This document shows positions 1 through 12,651 of a stretch of DNA of 64,000 nucleotides, one piece after another. The DNA is taken from the NCBI RefSeq assembly GCF_008831285.2, contig NC_045150.1, forward strand, positions 8,196,001-8,260,000, in the 5' to 3' direction. A program made the translations under genes and the position numbers. The DNA is from Nymphaea colorata (lineage: Eukaryota > Streptophyta > Magnoliopsida > Nymphaeales > Nymphaeaceae). The notes under the pieces were generated by a model. It saw nothing but the letters and a program-made list of their open reading frames with translations. It was not told the origin of the DNA and searched no databases. How positions within the stretch are numbered: the first letter of the stretch is position 1; each line of letters starts with the position of its first letter.

Positions 1-1330
1 CATCATGTTTAAATCTTACAAGCATACGACATTGCTGTTAGTCTTCAAAAGAGTGAGTTTCCTTTCTATCATATCCTTGAGCACTGATTGGTCATATTTC
101 ACATATGAAGCTTGACTTTGTTGTCTTGGTGGACAGCATGATAGAGAGAAATATGTTTCGAGATTCCTCAATCACCTCCTGTCATGGAATGCAGCAACTT
201 CACTTTATGGTTCGTGCTGAAGCTTTTGCGAGTCTAGGGATAAATCTACTGACCATTTATAAGTGGTGCATTTCTCTTCTACTTTGCTCATCTCCTTCTT
301 CAACCTTTTCCATTTTTTTGAGCTTGCCTGTTTTTTTCTCTTCTTTACTTTCTCATTTGAATCATAGTTGACATTCCTTGAAGATTCTTTTAGTGACATT
401 ATCATTTTAGTTGATCAAATCCACATAACATGGAGTGTGCGCAGCTGACTGCATCAAGCAGGACCTACAAAATGGTGGTCATGTGCAATGAGTTCCCTTA
501 GTTTGGTCCATATCTGTATTCTCAAATTCTAATTGCTAGTGAATCCATGTGAATGAAAAATGCCCTTCCTTTAAGTAGATTTCAGTCCAATTTCCTCAAA
601 ATGATTCAAATATCATGGTTGTTTATACTATTGTTGGGCCCATAAATGGCTCTTATACTTGTTCTTTTGGTTAACCTTCCTTTCAAAAAATAAAGTTTCT
701 ATCATCCAGTAATTACCATTCATGTTCTTGTTTACTCACCCTGTTCCAGGGACAGGAATTGGACCCAGTGACTGCATTAACTGAGTAATGCTATTTGATA
801 GCAGGTCCTTTCTCATTTTTGTTAATACACACGCACACACACACACACCCCTGTATTGAAACTTGCATTCTTAGATGTTCTTCCAATGACAAAGTATACT
901 GAAACGATTTTTCATTTTCAAAAATAAGGAGCCAACATAAAATATTTCCTTTTTTTTAGTTTATAAGTCGTATTAAAGAAATTTTTGTTCTCCCTTTTTT
1001 GGCTTATAAAATGTGAACTGAACAAGAAGGACCTTCTGTTAATTATTAAAATTCTAGACGTGGATTATATTTGTAGCATCAGCCTTTGTAAAGAATAATT
1101 TAAAAATACAAGTTTCAACTATAAGAGGTTTTGTGTAAACTCATATTTCATCAAACTGCTTCAGGTAAAGACAAGTCTTCAGCTTTTAATAAATTTAACT
1201 TCTGTCTTCAAGAAATGTAGTTTGGGAAAAAGTGTATAAAGCAGGAATTGCTCTAAAGTCTAACTAAGGTAAGAACATTTTTTTTTCACTTGAGTAAATT
1301 CGGTGATTGATATACATATACAGAGAGCGA

Positions 1331-1371
<41 letters not shown>

Positions 1372-2570
1372 AGAGAGAGAAAAGAACATGAGTTGAATCG
1401 ATGGGATGTGACTAACATGTGAAACTCATAGGGGTTTATGATATTAAATAGTAAAGTTCCTAAATATATCTGCAGTTATGTTTTCAGCTGGCCATGGAGC
1501 TTCCATATGGTGTTGTGAAGACAAGCAATGATCTCTGTGATCTGGGAGATCTATCCTATTAAAAAAGGAGTGGCCTTCTGGAAGGATCTAGTCCTCAGAC
1601 ATCTTGGAACTACGAACCTTTTTTTTACATGTATTAGTCATAAATTTGCTTATTTTCTTGCCTTTTGAGTATTTTCATGTCAAGAAATTGGTTGCCTGTA
1701 AATTTATTTTCTTGCAAGCTGCAACTAAATCCTGTATAATTTCCAGTATAGGAGAAATCAAGAAACAGTATAGGAGATGGAAGCACATGAAGTTGGTGGA
1801 TTTGTAGTGTTGGATTCATAGTTGTTGTGATACAATGCACATGGGTCTCAGTTGTGATCAAGAGAAGTCTTGTCAGCCATGTTGGCAGCATTTAAGAGAT
1901 GCTCCTAGCATATACAATTCAACTGCGACTGCATGATCATGAAGAGAGAGAACTAGATCACTACAGACTCAGACTGTAAGCTTTTCCTTTACATAGCCAG
2001 TTGCGGCCACTGCATTCAAAAACTTGTTGTTCCTGATAAGTTGGTTTACTTCTCATCTGTTAATGTGCAGTTGTGCAGTTCCAAGACAGAAAAGACCTAT
2101 GGTATCTATCATCTCTGCTCCTCTGATCTCCATTTATTCACCTATCCTGCTGCATTGTGTTCCTAAAAGACCATACATCAGTACCGCACCATACTTCCTC
2201 AATCATGGACTGGTTTTCTTGCTTGTCAAATGTACATGCATTGCATTCAGTGGGCAGATTAGTTTGCTTAACCAATTCGGATTCAAATAGATTTTTTTAG
2301 TACTTATTTAGGAGAAACCACTTTCGGTATAAAACCTTTAAAGTCTAGCCCTTATGCTTCTAAGATTCTAACTTACTCTCAACCTTGTGGACTCTGTCAT
2401 ATTTTTCAATTCGGATGTTATGTTTGCCATCATTTGTAGCTTAAAAAAATAATGCACGGAATTGTGATAGTGACCATGGATTTGAATCTTGGACCCCTTT
2501 GAACTTGAGAAAGTTTAAGAGAACTACATTAAACCTCCCGTTCACTGCCATATCCATAAGCATAATGGCA
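1..2570. other. Intergenic, no gene seen
   Basis: AT-rich DNA with short open frames only; none carries a recognisable motif. It holds a short CA run near 828-847 and an (AT)n tract at about 1333-1369 followed by GA repeats. I see no splice-compatible coding exon. The left end could contain the UTR or intron of a gene lying outside the window; I cannot tell. Confidence 0.6.
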
Positions 2571-2577
2571 TATAAAG
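2571..2577 (+). promoter_or_regulatory. Putative TATA box of the phosphatase gene
   Basis: TATAAAG lies about 240 bases before the ATG at 2813, in the right orientation, and no better TATA-like match is closer. This would give a 5' UTR of roughly 200 bases. The placement is an inference from motif and distance only. Confidence 0.35.
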
Positions 2578-2812
2578 AGCACTGTCCGGAAATGGAAAGG
2601 AAAAAAGGAGCAAACAAGGAAAGAGGAACATGAAGCGAGACGGGTCGGTGCATTACCAAATTTTTGACCGTTGAAAACAATACTTTAATTGCCCAAACGT
2701 GAGCCATTCAAAAAAATAAATCGACCGTTGGTGCCCTGATGCGCCATCTTCATCCCCCTTCGTCGCTCTCCCCCTCCGCACCAGACTGCCACCGCCCAAC
2801 ACCCACGCCGCC

Positions 2813-3613
2813 ATGGTTTCTATCCTCAAGAAACCCTCACCCCTTCGCCGGAGCCCTCGCCGGAGCCCTCGCCAGAGAAAGACCGTCATCCCCGTCAAGG
2901 CTATTCCCGGTCCCACCCTCCTCCTCTCCTCCATCGGCACCTGCAAGCGCCGCCTCTTCCGCCTCTTCACCGGAATCGTGAGCCACGGGAGCGGTAGGAA
3001 GGCCGGGTACAAGCGACTTAACAACCGATTCCCGTCCCCCGCAGTCCACGCCCTTCCGCCAGCCCCGGACCGGAAGACGGTGGTCCTCGACCTCGACGAG
3101 ACGCTGGTGCATTCCACCTCCGACCAACCACCGGAAAAATACGATTTCGTCGTCCGGCCGGTGATTGACGGCGCGCCACTGACGTTCTACGTCGTGAAAC
3201 GACCTGGCGTCGACCAATTGTTGGAGGAGATCGGCAAGGACTACGAGATCGTCGTCTTCACGGCCGGCCTGATGGAGTACGCCAGTCTGGTGCTGGATCA
3301 GCTGGACTCCAGGGGGCTGATCTCGCACAGGCTGTACAGGGACTCATGCAAGGAGGTGGAAGGGAGGCTCGTGAAGGACCTCTCTAGGCTCGGCAGGGAT
3401 CTCGGTAGGGTGGTCATCGTCGATGACAATCCGAGCTCTTACTTATTCCATCCGGAAAATGCAATTCCGGTGAGTCCATTCATCGATGACCTCGCCGACG
3501 GCGAGCTCCGAAGACTTGGAGAGTTCTTTGACATCGCCGGGCAGTTCGATGACATGAGGGATGCTGTGTCCTGCTACCTCTCGGGGCTGAATAACAGCGA
3601 GCCTTGCAATTGA
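2813..3613 (+). CDS. FCP1/SCP-like CTD small phosphatase (HAD family)
   Basis: A single uninterrupted frame of 266 residues starts at an ATG in good context (gccgccATGG). The N-terminal ~85 residues are basic and proline/serine-rich and look disordered. The FCP1-homology (NIF, HAD-type) domain covers about residues 86-255. Its signature is complete: motif I DLDET at 93-97 (nucleophile Asp93, acid/base Asp95) followed by LVHS, motif II FTAG at 149-152 with Thr150, motif III Lys188 in VKDLS, and motif IV DDNP at 204-207. Family knowledge: such enzymes remove phosphate from Ser/Thr, often on the RNA polymerase II CTD or other nuclear substrates, using Mg2+. The lack of BRCT and long C-terminal extensions makes it SCP-like rather than CPL/FCP1-like. 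It is intronless and clearly more GC-rich than its surroundings. The catalytic assignment is strong; the substrate is unknown. Confidence 0.93.
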   Translation: MVSILKKPSPLRRSPRRSPRQRKTVIPVKAIPGPTLLLSSIGTCKRRLFRLFTGIVSHGSGRKAGYKRLNNRFPSPAVHALPPAPDRKTVVLDLDETLVHSTSDQPPEKYDFVVRPVIDGAPLTFYVVKRPGVDQLLEEIGKDYEIVVFTAGLMEYASLVLDQLDSRGLISHRLYRDSCKEVEGRLVKDLSRLGRDLGRVVIVDDNPSSYLFHPENAIPVSPFIDDLADGELRRLGEFFDIAGQFDDMRDAVSCYLSGLNNSEPCN

Positions 3614-5374
3614 AATTTTTTGCTTCTGTCCCTAATTGTTTGTTGCTTCCCGAGATAGCTTTTTCGAACATCCATTCGATCGTTGTTGTAGAAATCGACA
3701 GATTATTTGATTCATTCTCTTCCAACTTGTTGGGATCTTTTTATGTGATCCATGCTTCCACACACACGCAAAGAGAGAGAGAGAGAGAGAGTCATTAAGT
3801 TTGAAGATGAATGGTCTGGATTGATCCATGTCAGCTTAACTTTTTGAGCGATAGTTTTGTAGAGAGAGAGAAAGAGTCAATGAGTTTGAAGATGATATGA
3901 TCAGGATTTTGATCCATCTCAACTCATCTTTTTAAGTAATACTTTTGTTTCAGATGATACTGATAATTTAGATCCACTTTTAGCATATGAACCAATGTTG
4001 ATTCAGCTCACTACCAGCCTACCAAGGTGTTCTTTCTCAGCATACTTGGCTTAAGTCATATAGGCTCATTACTCTCTCTCTCTCTCTCTCTCTCTCTTTA
4101 TATATATATATATATATAACACACGTGTGCGTGTGTGTACAGTAAGATAGTATTTTCTTTTGTATCAGGTGTCCTTTTGAAGGAAAAATTAATGCAGCTT
4201 TATAGAAAACCATGCGAGTAGTTATAAGGGAAAGGTCAAGAGCCAAGTTCAAGCCTGGTATGTCGGCAATAAAAACATGTTTTTTGAAAGAAAAAAAATG
4301 TAGTTAGACTACACGCTATTTGATGAAATAGACAAGTTTCCTTATGGTAACTAGGATAAGCCCACTTGACAATTATATTAATGAATTTGCATGGAAAATC
4401 ATTGGTAGTCCAAAATGGTATTACGTGTCATATAAATGCCCCAATGTTCAAGCATCTTATGTGTCACACCAATTTCCAATAATTTTTTTCAACTCTTCTA
4501 TGAGTACATGTAAATAGTATCAATATTTTGACTAGTAGTACAAAAAATAAGCAACTTAAACGTAATAAATGGCTGTTTCATGCATATCCACAACTTTAAA
4601 TTGTATAAAACTAAAATAATTTGTGCGCATTGTTTTAAAAGAATTGAAGTCATCAATTTTTCAGTCTCAATCTAACATTGTAAGAATTTAGACAAACTGC
4701 ATGTGATATTTATCAAATGTCTTCCATGTCAATAAATTAGTTCGATGTCTTCAAAGAAAAATGTCACAAAACATTAGCAGCATTTTTTCTTGTTTTGGTA
4801 TTATGCCCAATTTTTTCATGATACAATGTTATAGAGGTAACTCATGAACATACAACACTGTAACACTCTATGTTGAGACATATCCTGCCCTTTTTATTCC
4901 CCATGTGAGGTTATTTTTCTAGTGTTCTCAAAAGAGGCCATAGCACTCCATGTATTTCTCCTTTCCCCGAGGTTCATAGAGTATGTTTCATGATCTTTTA
5001 CGATTAGGATAGTAGCAACATGTTTCGTAAAAGTTACCTCCATTGAAGTTGAGTGTCTTGTCATCGAGTAAACTACACCCTTCAGGCCTGACACATCCTA
5101 CTCTTATTAGAAAGAAAATACAAAATTGTTGTATATTTCTCTTTGATCAGCTATACTATGATTATGATTGAGCATTTTTTATTCAGAACTCTTGGAAATT
5201 ATTGCTTCTAATTGCCTGTTGTACAAATTAAGTAAATGACACCCAATCCAATATGTTATACTTTAAAAAGTTGAAAGCAACTCAAACAATAGATAATCTA
5301 TAGGATTATTTGACTATGGTGAAGGACAAAATACTTCTGCAGTTACAAAAGAGCCAATGGCCCTACACTCCCTA
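3614..5374. other. Intergenic between phosphatase gene and LTR
   Basis: AT-rich sequence with the presumed 3' UTR of the phosphatase gene at its left. A GA microsatellite sits at about 3771-3791, and a compound CT/TA/GT microsatellite at about 4071-4140. No coding exon is visible. Confidence 0.6.
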
Positions 5375-8300
5375 TGTAACACTCGTTGTTTTTGTAGGTG
5401 GGCCGGATCGGGTCCAAACCCAGACCCGAATCCACCAGTGTGGGAGCCCGACGTCGCCCTCCTCTCCCTCATCTTTCCCTCGTCTCCCTCGTTTCCCCTC
5501 TTCGTCTCTCCCTGTGCTATGACCACAGTGTCGTGAAAGAAGGAGACGGAGGTGGTGCATAGCGGCGACGAGGACGACGGCGGTGGCACTGGTAAGCCTC
5601 TGATCTCTCTCTGCCTCTTCCTCCTTCCTCATCCTTCTTCTCCTCTTCCCTCCTACGTAGACTCTCATCTCACCGTCAGCACCCTCTCTCTGGCTGTCTC
5701 CCTCTTTTCTCTTGTGCTCCTCACTCACGGCTCTCTCCCCATCTTTTTGTCTCTCTCTCGTGCTATTCCCCTTCCTCTGCCACTCCCACACTTTCTCGTC
5801 CTCTCTACTGCACACTCTCCCTTTTTTCCCGTCAGTTTTTCTTGTTGTTTTTTACTATTTTGGGGTTGTTGGTTTGTATTGCAGTTGGGGACACATATTT
5901 TCCCTCATAGCAGTGAGGTGAACGCGTAGGTGGTGGCGGCATTGAAGGATTTTAGCTGTTTGAGGACCTCTCGAACTCATGAAGTGACTGTCGGGAGGAC
6001 TGCAACAGTTCAGACTCTTGAATTGGGGTGAGCAAGGCGTAATTGAGCCTATTTTATTGTATATTTTTTATTGAAACACGCGTAAATATTGTTGGAGCAT
6101 GGTAGAATTAAGTATTGGTGATTTTAGGATATATGTTAGCGACTTTGCTTTTTGGGGAAAGTTTAGGATCATGTTGGAGAAGTGTTGATTCATGTCTATC
6201 ATGATCTTTTAAGTTTAAGGTGTTGATTTTTCGAAGCTATTTGGGAACATGGTAGAGATTTTGATGTGGGTGAGAAGATTTAGAATCATGAGAAGATTTA
6301 GAATCATTTTATTGAGCATGTGGTGCATACTTTTGTCAATGGGCGTATTTCTATGTTAGTTGGAGTAGAGCATGTAAGTTGGGTGTATTATTGGGAAGAC
6401 GATTCAACTATAAAAAACTAATAAGAAGTGTGTTAGTGATAAAGTGATCGAAACTTTGAGTTTAGATGTTTGGTCACAACTTCTCGGGCTGAGAAGAGGC
6501 CTATTGGAGGGCTTTGTAGGTCGATACTACCCGTCGACACTCTCGTGAGGCAATAGCATGCCTCAATGATTTTGTTTTTATTTGTTTTGATTGTGAAGTT
6601 GAACCAATAGAAAATTTAGTCATTTACCACTTGTGTATATTTGCAGGTACACTGGGTACGTCCCGTAGACCTTGAGCGACCAGATTCGAAGCTCGACGTA
6701 TTTTAAAGAGTGTTGTGGGCGCGCGACAGGTATGGCGGCATTTCAGGCAAATCCTTGCCTAGGGCCAACGTGTGAATGTGTGTTCCTAGGAACGTGAGAT
6801 CCTAGGATTGTGATGTGATTGATTGATTGTTTTGTGAGTGAATGTATGTATTTATGCAAATGATTTGACATATGATATGATTTGATTTGAAAAGCTATTA
6901 AAAGCTTGTTTTAAAAATGTTACGCATTTGCATGTGCATGCTAGAATTGATAACTGCTTAGGACAGATGAGGTGGGGTATCGAGTCAAATGTCTCCTCAA
7001 CCCCAATTGTGCATTAGAAAGCATCATGAAATGATAACTACATAGGATAGCTACGAGCCAATCACAGACCGAGACTACTCTCTCTGGTTTGACTAAGTTT
7101 TTCAAATATGTGATTGATGTGATAAGTGATGTGAATGTTTTGTTTTGTTGCATACACATTGCCGTGCAAATGAATGAATTGGAGGGTAGTTGTACAAGTA
7201 CTGTTATGACGGCTAGCTAAGAATGTAAATTATATGTGTAGCCTTCATGTGGAAGCATTTGGAGGTATAGGTGCACTCGTGGAGTGAACTAACCTCATGA
7301 ACTAGCTGGCCATTTTGTGAATGTGTTTCCATAATGTTAAATAAGAAATAATAAGAGATGAGAAGCCAGTGGGTTGTGGCAATGTGCTTGGAAGACGTCC
7401 CGCTTTCGCCACTAGTCTCGCATGTTCAGAGCGCATGCGGTGCAATGCTCCAGGGTACTGTTGTGTATTGTACTTGGAGCGTTGGACTCCTGCCTTCCCA
7501 ACCTGGGTGTCCTAGGGAAAGCTGTGTATCTCTCCTTGGAATTCATACATCCATAAATGAGTACTATACTGCTGTAGTGGGTGAATGGATCCATACTGTT
7601 CTGGGTCACCACGTGGGTTGTCTCTCGGTTGTAAGCCGTCCGCGGTGTGCACGTGTCTGTGTTTGCATCTACAGGAACTGTCAATTCACTGAAGTTACTG
7701 AAAATGTGATGCCGCCCGCGGTGTGCACGTGTCTATGTTTGCACCCACAGAAACTGTCAATTCAGTGAAGTTAATGGAAATGTAATGTATATAAATGAAA
7801 TGTATGTGATTGATGTGCATGTGAATGTTGTGCTTATGAAAGCAAATGAAATGTTTAAGCATGCCTTGCATGTGATTTGAAATTATGTTACTGTAGCCAT
7901 TGAATAATCTTTACATGTCGTGGTCTATTGTTAGGGGCCTTCTTGATAAATAATGTGACTATGTTCTGACACGACATGATGATAGATTATTTTTATGATT
8001 GTTCTCATATTTGAACCCTACCTAAGAGGGTTTGGTATTTTCGTGGTTTGTTGCCATACTGCGAAGGCTAAGCCTTCAGTTATTTTTTTTTTCAAGTTTT
8101 GGCGGACTCGGGGTAGTAGGTTAATTGGATGATTTCACTCATATCCTATTGGGAAGGTTTTTGGGTCCTTTGTAGTGCCGGCGGGTCTTATTTTGATTTT
8201 ATTCATGATTTGTTTTTGTTAAGCATCAATTGTATGGTTTGAGACATTTTTGTCATACATAGATGTGATTTTGTATGAATTGAAATTGTTATATAAATGA

Positions 8301-8438
8301 AAGTTCGTCTCATTGTTTTGAATGACATAGCTCCTTGTTTTTGAGTTGTTGTGTAGTTACATTTCAATACTGTCACATTTCAATACTTTATGTTAAAAAA
8401 AAAAAAATATTTGAAGGTCAAAAGGTTAGGGTGTGACA
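5375..8438. mobile_element. Candidate solo LTR (Ty3/gypsy-like), ~3.06 kb
   Basis: The block begins TGTAACACTC and ends GGGTGTGACA, so the ends are imperfect inverted repeats with the canonical TG...CA. The five bases before it (CCCTA, 5370-5374) and after it (CCTTA, 8439-8443) differ at one position, as expected for an aged 5-bp target duplication. It contains no gag, protease, RT or integrase reading frame, and I see no primer-binding site or polypurine tract just outside it, so a lone LTR left by recombination fits best. Long LTRs with TGTAACAC-type ends are known from plant chromoviruses of the Tekay/Del group; that lineage is an inference. Base composition is markedly different (G/T-rich) from the flanks. 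No second copy lies in the window. Confidence 0.55.
7635..7786. repeat. 76-bp tandem duplication inside the LTR
   Basis: Two copies of a 76-base unit starting with GCCGYCCGCGGTGTGCACGT at 7635 and 7711 lie head to tail and differ at a handful of positions. It is internal to the candidate solo LTR, so it may be a lineage-specific duplication in that element. Confidence 0.85.
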
Positions 8439-9558
8439 CCTTAGGACCCGACATGTTCTTGCACTAGGAATAGTGGTTATTTTTTCACAAAAATAGGTTA
8501 TGGCCCTCCTTGTACCCCTCTACTTTCAAGTTCACAGAAATGTTTCAAGACCTTTTTCGATTTAGAAGAGAAGCATACTGAGTTGATACTGAGTTGCGGC
8601 AATGACCATATGTTTCGTAACGGAAACTTCATAACCCATTTACTTTAAGTACAAGTTTGATAGTATGGAAAATTTTGATGGTTGAAATTGTTGTTTGATT
8701 GCTAAAGAAGATTTTAGAAAAAAAAGTTAGAACTCATGGCTTTGAGTAAATTCTCTAGAAATGTCATATAATAACCTTTACAAAATAGAAATTTTTTTGT
8801 GGAAATTCCTTTCCTTTTATGACACGATCAGTATGGTGGTTGGAACCTTTAAAATAAATTCACCAGGAAAAAATAAAATTTGCTCATCAATTAATGACAA
8901 TTAAACGATAATTTTTGTCATCAAAACATTTTTTATAACAAAACTTCATACTTCGTCCTTAATTTATCATAAACATTTGATGATTGCTAAGTTAACAACT
9001 TGTGATGAGTTTAGCCATCACAAAAATCAATGTCATTGTTGTGATAGACGGCATTTTCCAAAATAATTTTAAACAAGGATGACTTTTTAAGGTTTCTTTT
9101 CTTTTAATTTACAAATTCAAACTAATGAAAGTATTAAACCACATCATTTCTACCTTCTATAGCTCAAGCTAGTATTACTAGTGAAATGAATATGTATGAT
9201 AATCAATTTTGGCTTCGTTGAAATTCTTCAACCGACACAGAAAAAAGGGGTCGCTTAATGCTACAATTTCATTGTTCAAACTTCAAAGTTGTAAAAGGAA
9301 AATTAATCGAGTAACAAAATCAACTATGAATTATTACTTAGATCAGTAGTAAGATATGTAGCAATAATTTTCATTTTCACTAGGTGTACATTTGCCAAGG
9401 GAAATGGAAGAACCGCAAACCATAGTAGAACATGTCATGAGTTGGTCATGTCTGTTCACCAAAAAATGTCGATACTCTATGGAACACTGGCCAGACCTTG
9501 GCTTGAAGGCACTATCGTACTTCAGATGAAAAGACTAGTCACTAAATGCACTTGAATA

Positions 9559-9614
<56 letters not shown>

Positions 9615-10503
9615 AAAGAGAGAGAGAGAGAGAGAGAGAGGAAAAAGAAGAAGAAGAAAGTTCAAAACTGACAAAAGAGAACAAAAGAAAAAAAAAGAAG
9701 CTCACTAATGTTAGTAGCTAAAGTGAATGAAAATGATAGGTGTTGAAGATACACCAAAGATACTGAAACCCTTCTCTCTTTTTTTCTGCCCTCAAGGTCT
9801 AAAGCTGTTTTGGGACATGAGCAGAGAATAGTACCTCCTTTAACTAGATTGTCGTCTAAATGGGTAGCACCTTGAGAAATTAAACTGATAATCAAACTTT
9901 TACTGGTGCAAATCGAAATAGCAATTAAACAACTTTGCATCAGAACCTAGCTATGAAAGTTAGAGATGTCCCATTTTGGGATATTTTGTGGGATACTTGA
10001 AGAGGCCGATGTCCTTCCCCCTTTTTTCCTATCCCAAGTCTCACCAAATATACTATAACCCTTCAAGCATTTTAGTATACTTTTAGGAACAAATGAAAGT
10101 AGTGTTTTATGCAGCATGTGTTTTGATAAATATACGCAGTAGCTGCAAAAAATAAGTGATTTTGGTAGTGCTTAACATTGCTACCTTCCAACAACGTGTG
10201 ACTCACCATGGATATGGATATTGGGGTGTGAAAGGGTTCGGGCCAAGAAATTGTTTATGGCATTACCATGATGGGGTTGGAGTCTATTAACTATTCTCTT
10301 AGAACGGGGAGATATCCCAAAGAAAATGAAGTTTGTCCCTCCTTCCTATTTTTGAAACCTCTTTCTCCATGCCTCTATGCCTGCTTTGGAATTTGGGTAG
10401 AAAACGGTACACCTATTAACTAAAATCTCATGCATCCATCAAAGCTTGAATAGGTAGTGGTAGACCTCATTCTTTTCTTGGTTCATGATTGGCGTAGAGG
10501 TAC
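8439..10503. other. Intergenic, AT-rich with microsatellites
   Basis: No gene is visible. A long (AT)n tract at about 9559-9610 runs into a (GA)n tract at about 9618-9640. The remainder has only short frames without motifs. Confidence 0.6.
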
Positions 10504-10713
10504 CACACCAATTCATCTCGAACTTGGTGGTTAAACTCTATTATAGTGACACCAATTCATCTTGAACTTGGTGGTTAAACTCTACTATAGTGACACCAAT
10601 TCATCTCGAACTTGGTGGTTAAACTCTACTATAGTGACACCAATTCTTGTCGAACTTGGTGGTTAAACTCTACTATAGTGACACCAATTCATGTCGAACT
10701 TGGTGGTTAAACT
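10504..10713. repeat. 44-bp minisatellite, block 1
   Basis: Five head-to-tail copies begin at about 10504, 10548, 10592, 10636 and 10680; the last is cut short at about 10713. Each copy includes GAACTTGGTGGTTAAACTC and the junction TATAGTGACACC. Copies differ mainly in a six-base variable spot (catctc, catctt, catctc, cttgtc, catgtc in that order). The unit is not a multiple of three, so it does not encode a fixed peptide repeat. Confidence 0.92.
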
Positions 10714-10860
10714 CCATCTCGGAGGAAGATGAGAAATTTGAGCAGAAAAACCAAGATTTTGTCCATTTCTCACCGATCCAATCATGGCTTTCGAAGTTGA
10801 AATCACCCGCAATGGCTCAATGGCTCTGAGAGTTTCATTTTGTGTTCTTTCTCAAAGGGA
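10714..10860. other. Unique spacer between minisatellite blocks
   Basis: About 147 bases unrelated to the 44-bp unit separate the two arrays. It keeps one frame open on the + strand up to 10829, running in from the repeat, but nothing recognisable is encoded. It may be an insertion into a once continuous array, or the boundary of a block duplication. Confidence 0.5.
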
Positions 10861-11127
10861 GACACCAACTCATCTCGAACTTGGTGGTTAAACTCTACTA
10901 TAGTGACACCAATTCATCTCGAACTTGGTGGTTAAACTCTACTATAGTGACACCAATTCTTGTCGAACTTGGTGGTTAAACTCTACTATAGTGACACCAA
11001 TTCATGTCGAACTTGGTGGTTAAACTCTACTATAGTGACACCAATTCATGTCGAACTTGGTGGTTAAACTCTACTATAGTGACACCAATTCATCTCGAAC
11101 TTGGTGGTTAAACTCTACTATAGTGAC
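10861..11127. repeat. 44-bp minisatellite, block 2
   Basis: Six copies of the same 44-bp unit begin at about 10861, 10905, 10949, 10993, 11037 and 11081. The variable spot reads catctc, catctc, cttgtc, catgtc, catgtc, catctc. The order of variants repeats that of block 1 (A, A, B, C), so the blocks probably share a duplication history. The array ends about 660 bases before the eS26 start codon. Confidence 0.92.
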
Positions 11128-11700
11128 GATATTGTAGGGAAGGTCCTATGAAAAAATAGCGCGGCTCTAAGATGATAAAAAAACTTAACACATTTTTTTC
11201 TTGTTAAATGAAAATGTCATCTTGTTCAAAACTCTAATCATGACATCCCTTTTTGTCTCACTTCACACCTTGGAACAACTCACTGTTCTTATACAGTAGA
11301 GAGGGGCGGCTAGGAACCACAGTATTAGAGTCAAAATCCCTCCTCGCCTCCAACCGGCCTCAAAGGGGAAGGCCCTTTCCTTTCCTTTTTTTTTACCTCT
11401 AGGGGTGAGAAAATGAATCTCATGCATCCATCGTAGAAAAATAATGCCTCAGGAAATTTAAACAAACAACGGACTTTTTAAATGGTTGAAGTTAATTGAC
11501 TCGCTTCCAAGGAGACGACCAACGGATCGGATTCGGATGAAAGATTGTAGTTGTCAAGGTATTCGAGTAATTGGATATCGAGTCGTTCTCACATTCAGTC
11601 AAACGAGTCAGTATGAAAAGTCTGAAACCACTTTCGATTTACTTATCCGAGTCGGACCCTGAGACAAATCCCTGTCGCCGTCTAAAAGCCAAAAGTGAAT
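11128..11700. other. Upstream region of the eS26 gene
   Basis: Non-coding sequence between the minisatellite and the ribosomal protein promoter. Nothing beyond ordinary AT-rich DNA is seen until the telo-box at its right edge. Confidence 0.5.
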
Positions 11701-11709
11701 AAACCCTAG
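11701..11709 (+). promoter_or_regulatory. Telo-box upstream of eS26
   Basis: AAACCCTAG lies 85 bases before the ATG at 11786. Telo-boxes (AAACCCTA) are typical elements near the transcription start of plant ribosomal-protein and other growth-linked genes. The match is one base short of the longer AAACCCTAA form. Confidence 0.6.

Positions 11710-12651
<942 letters not shown>

Noticed and set aside
2653-3328. Open frames antisense to the phosphatase gene
   Set aside because: They are shadows of the GC-rich coding strand and lack any motif; the + frame carries the complete HAD signature.
5552-5929. 125-codon frame in the LTR
   Set aside because: It is a CT-rich, low-complexity translation inside the candidate solo LTR and starts at a non-ATG codon.
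9662-9940. 92-codon minus-strand frame
   Set aside because: Composition follows the GA/AT-rich sequence; no motif or neighbour exon supports it.
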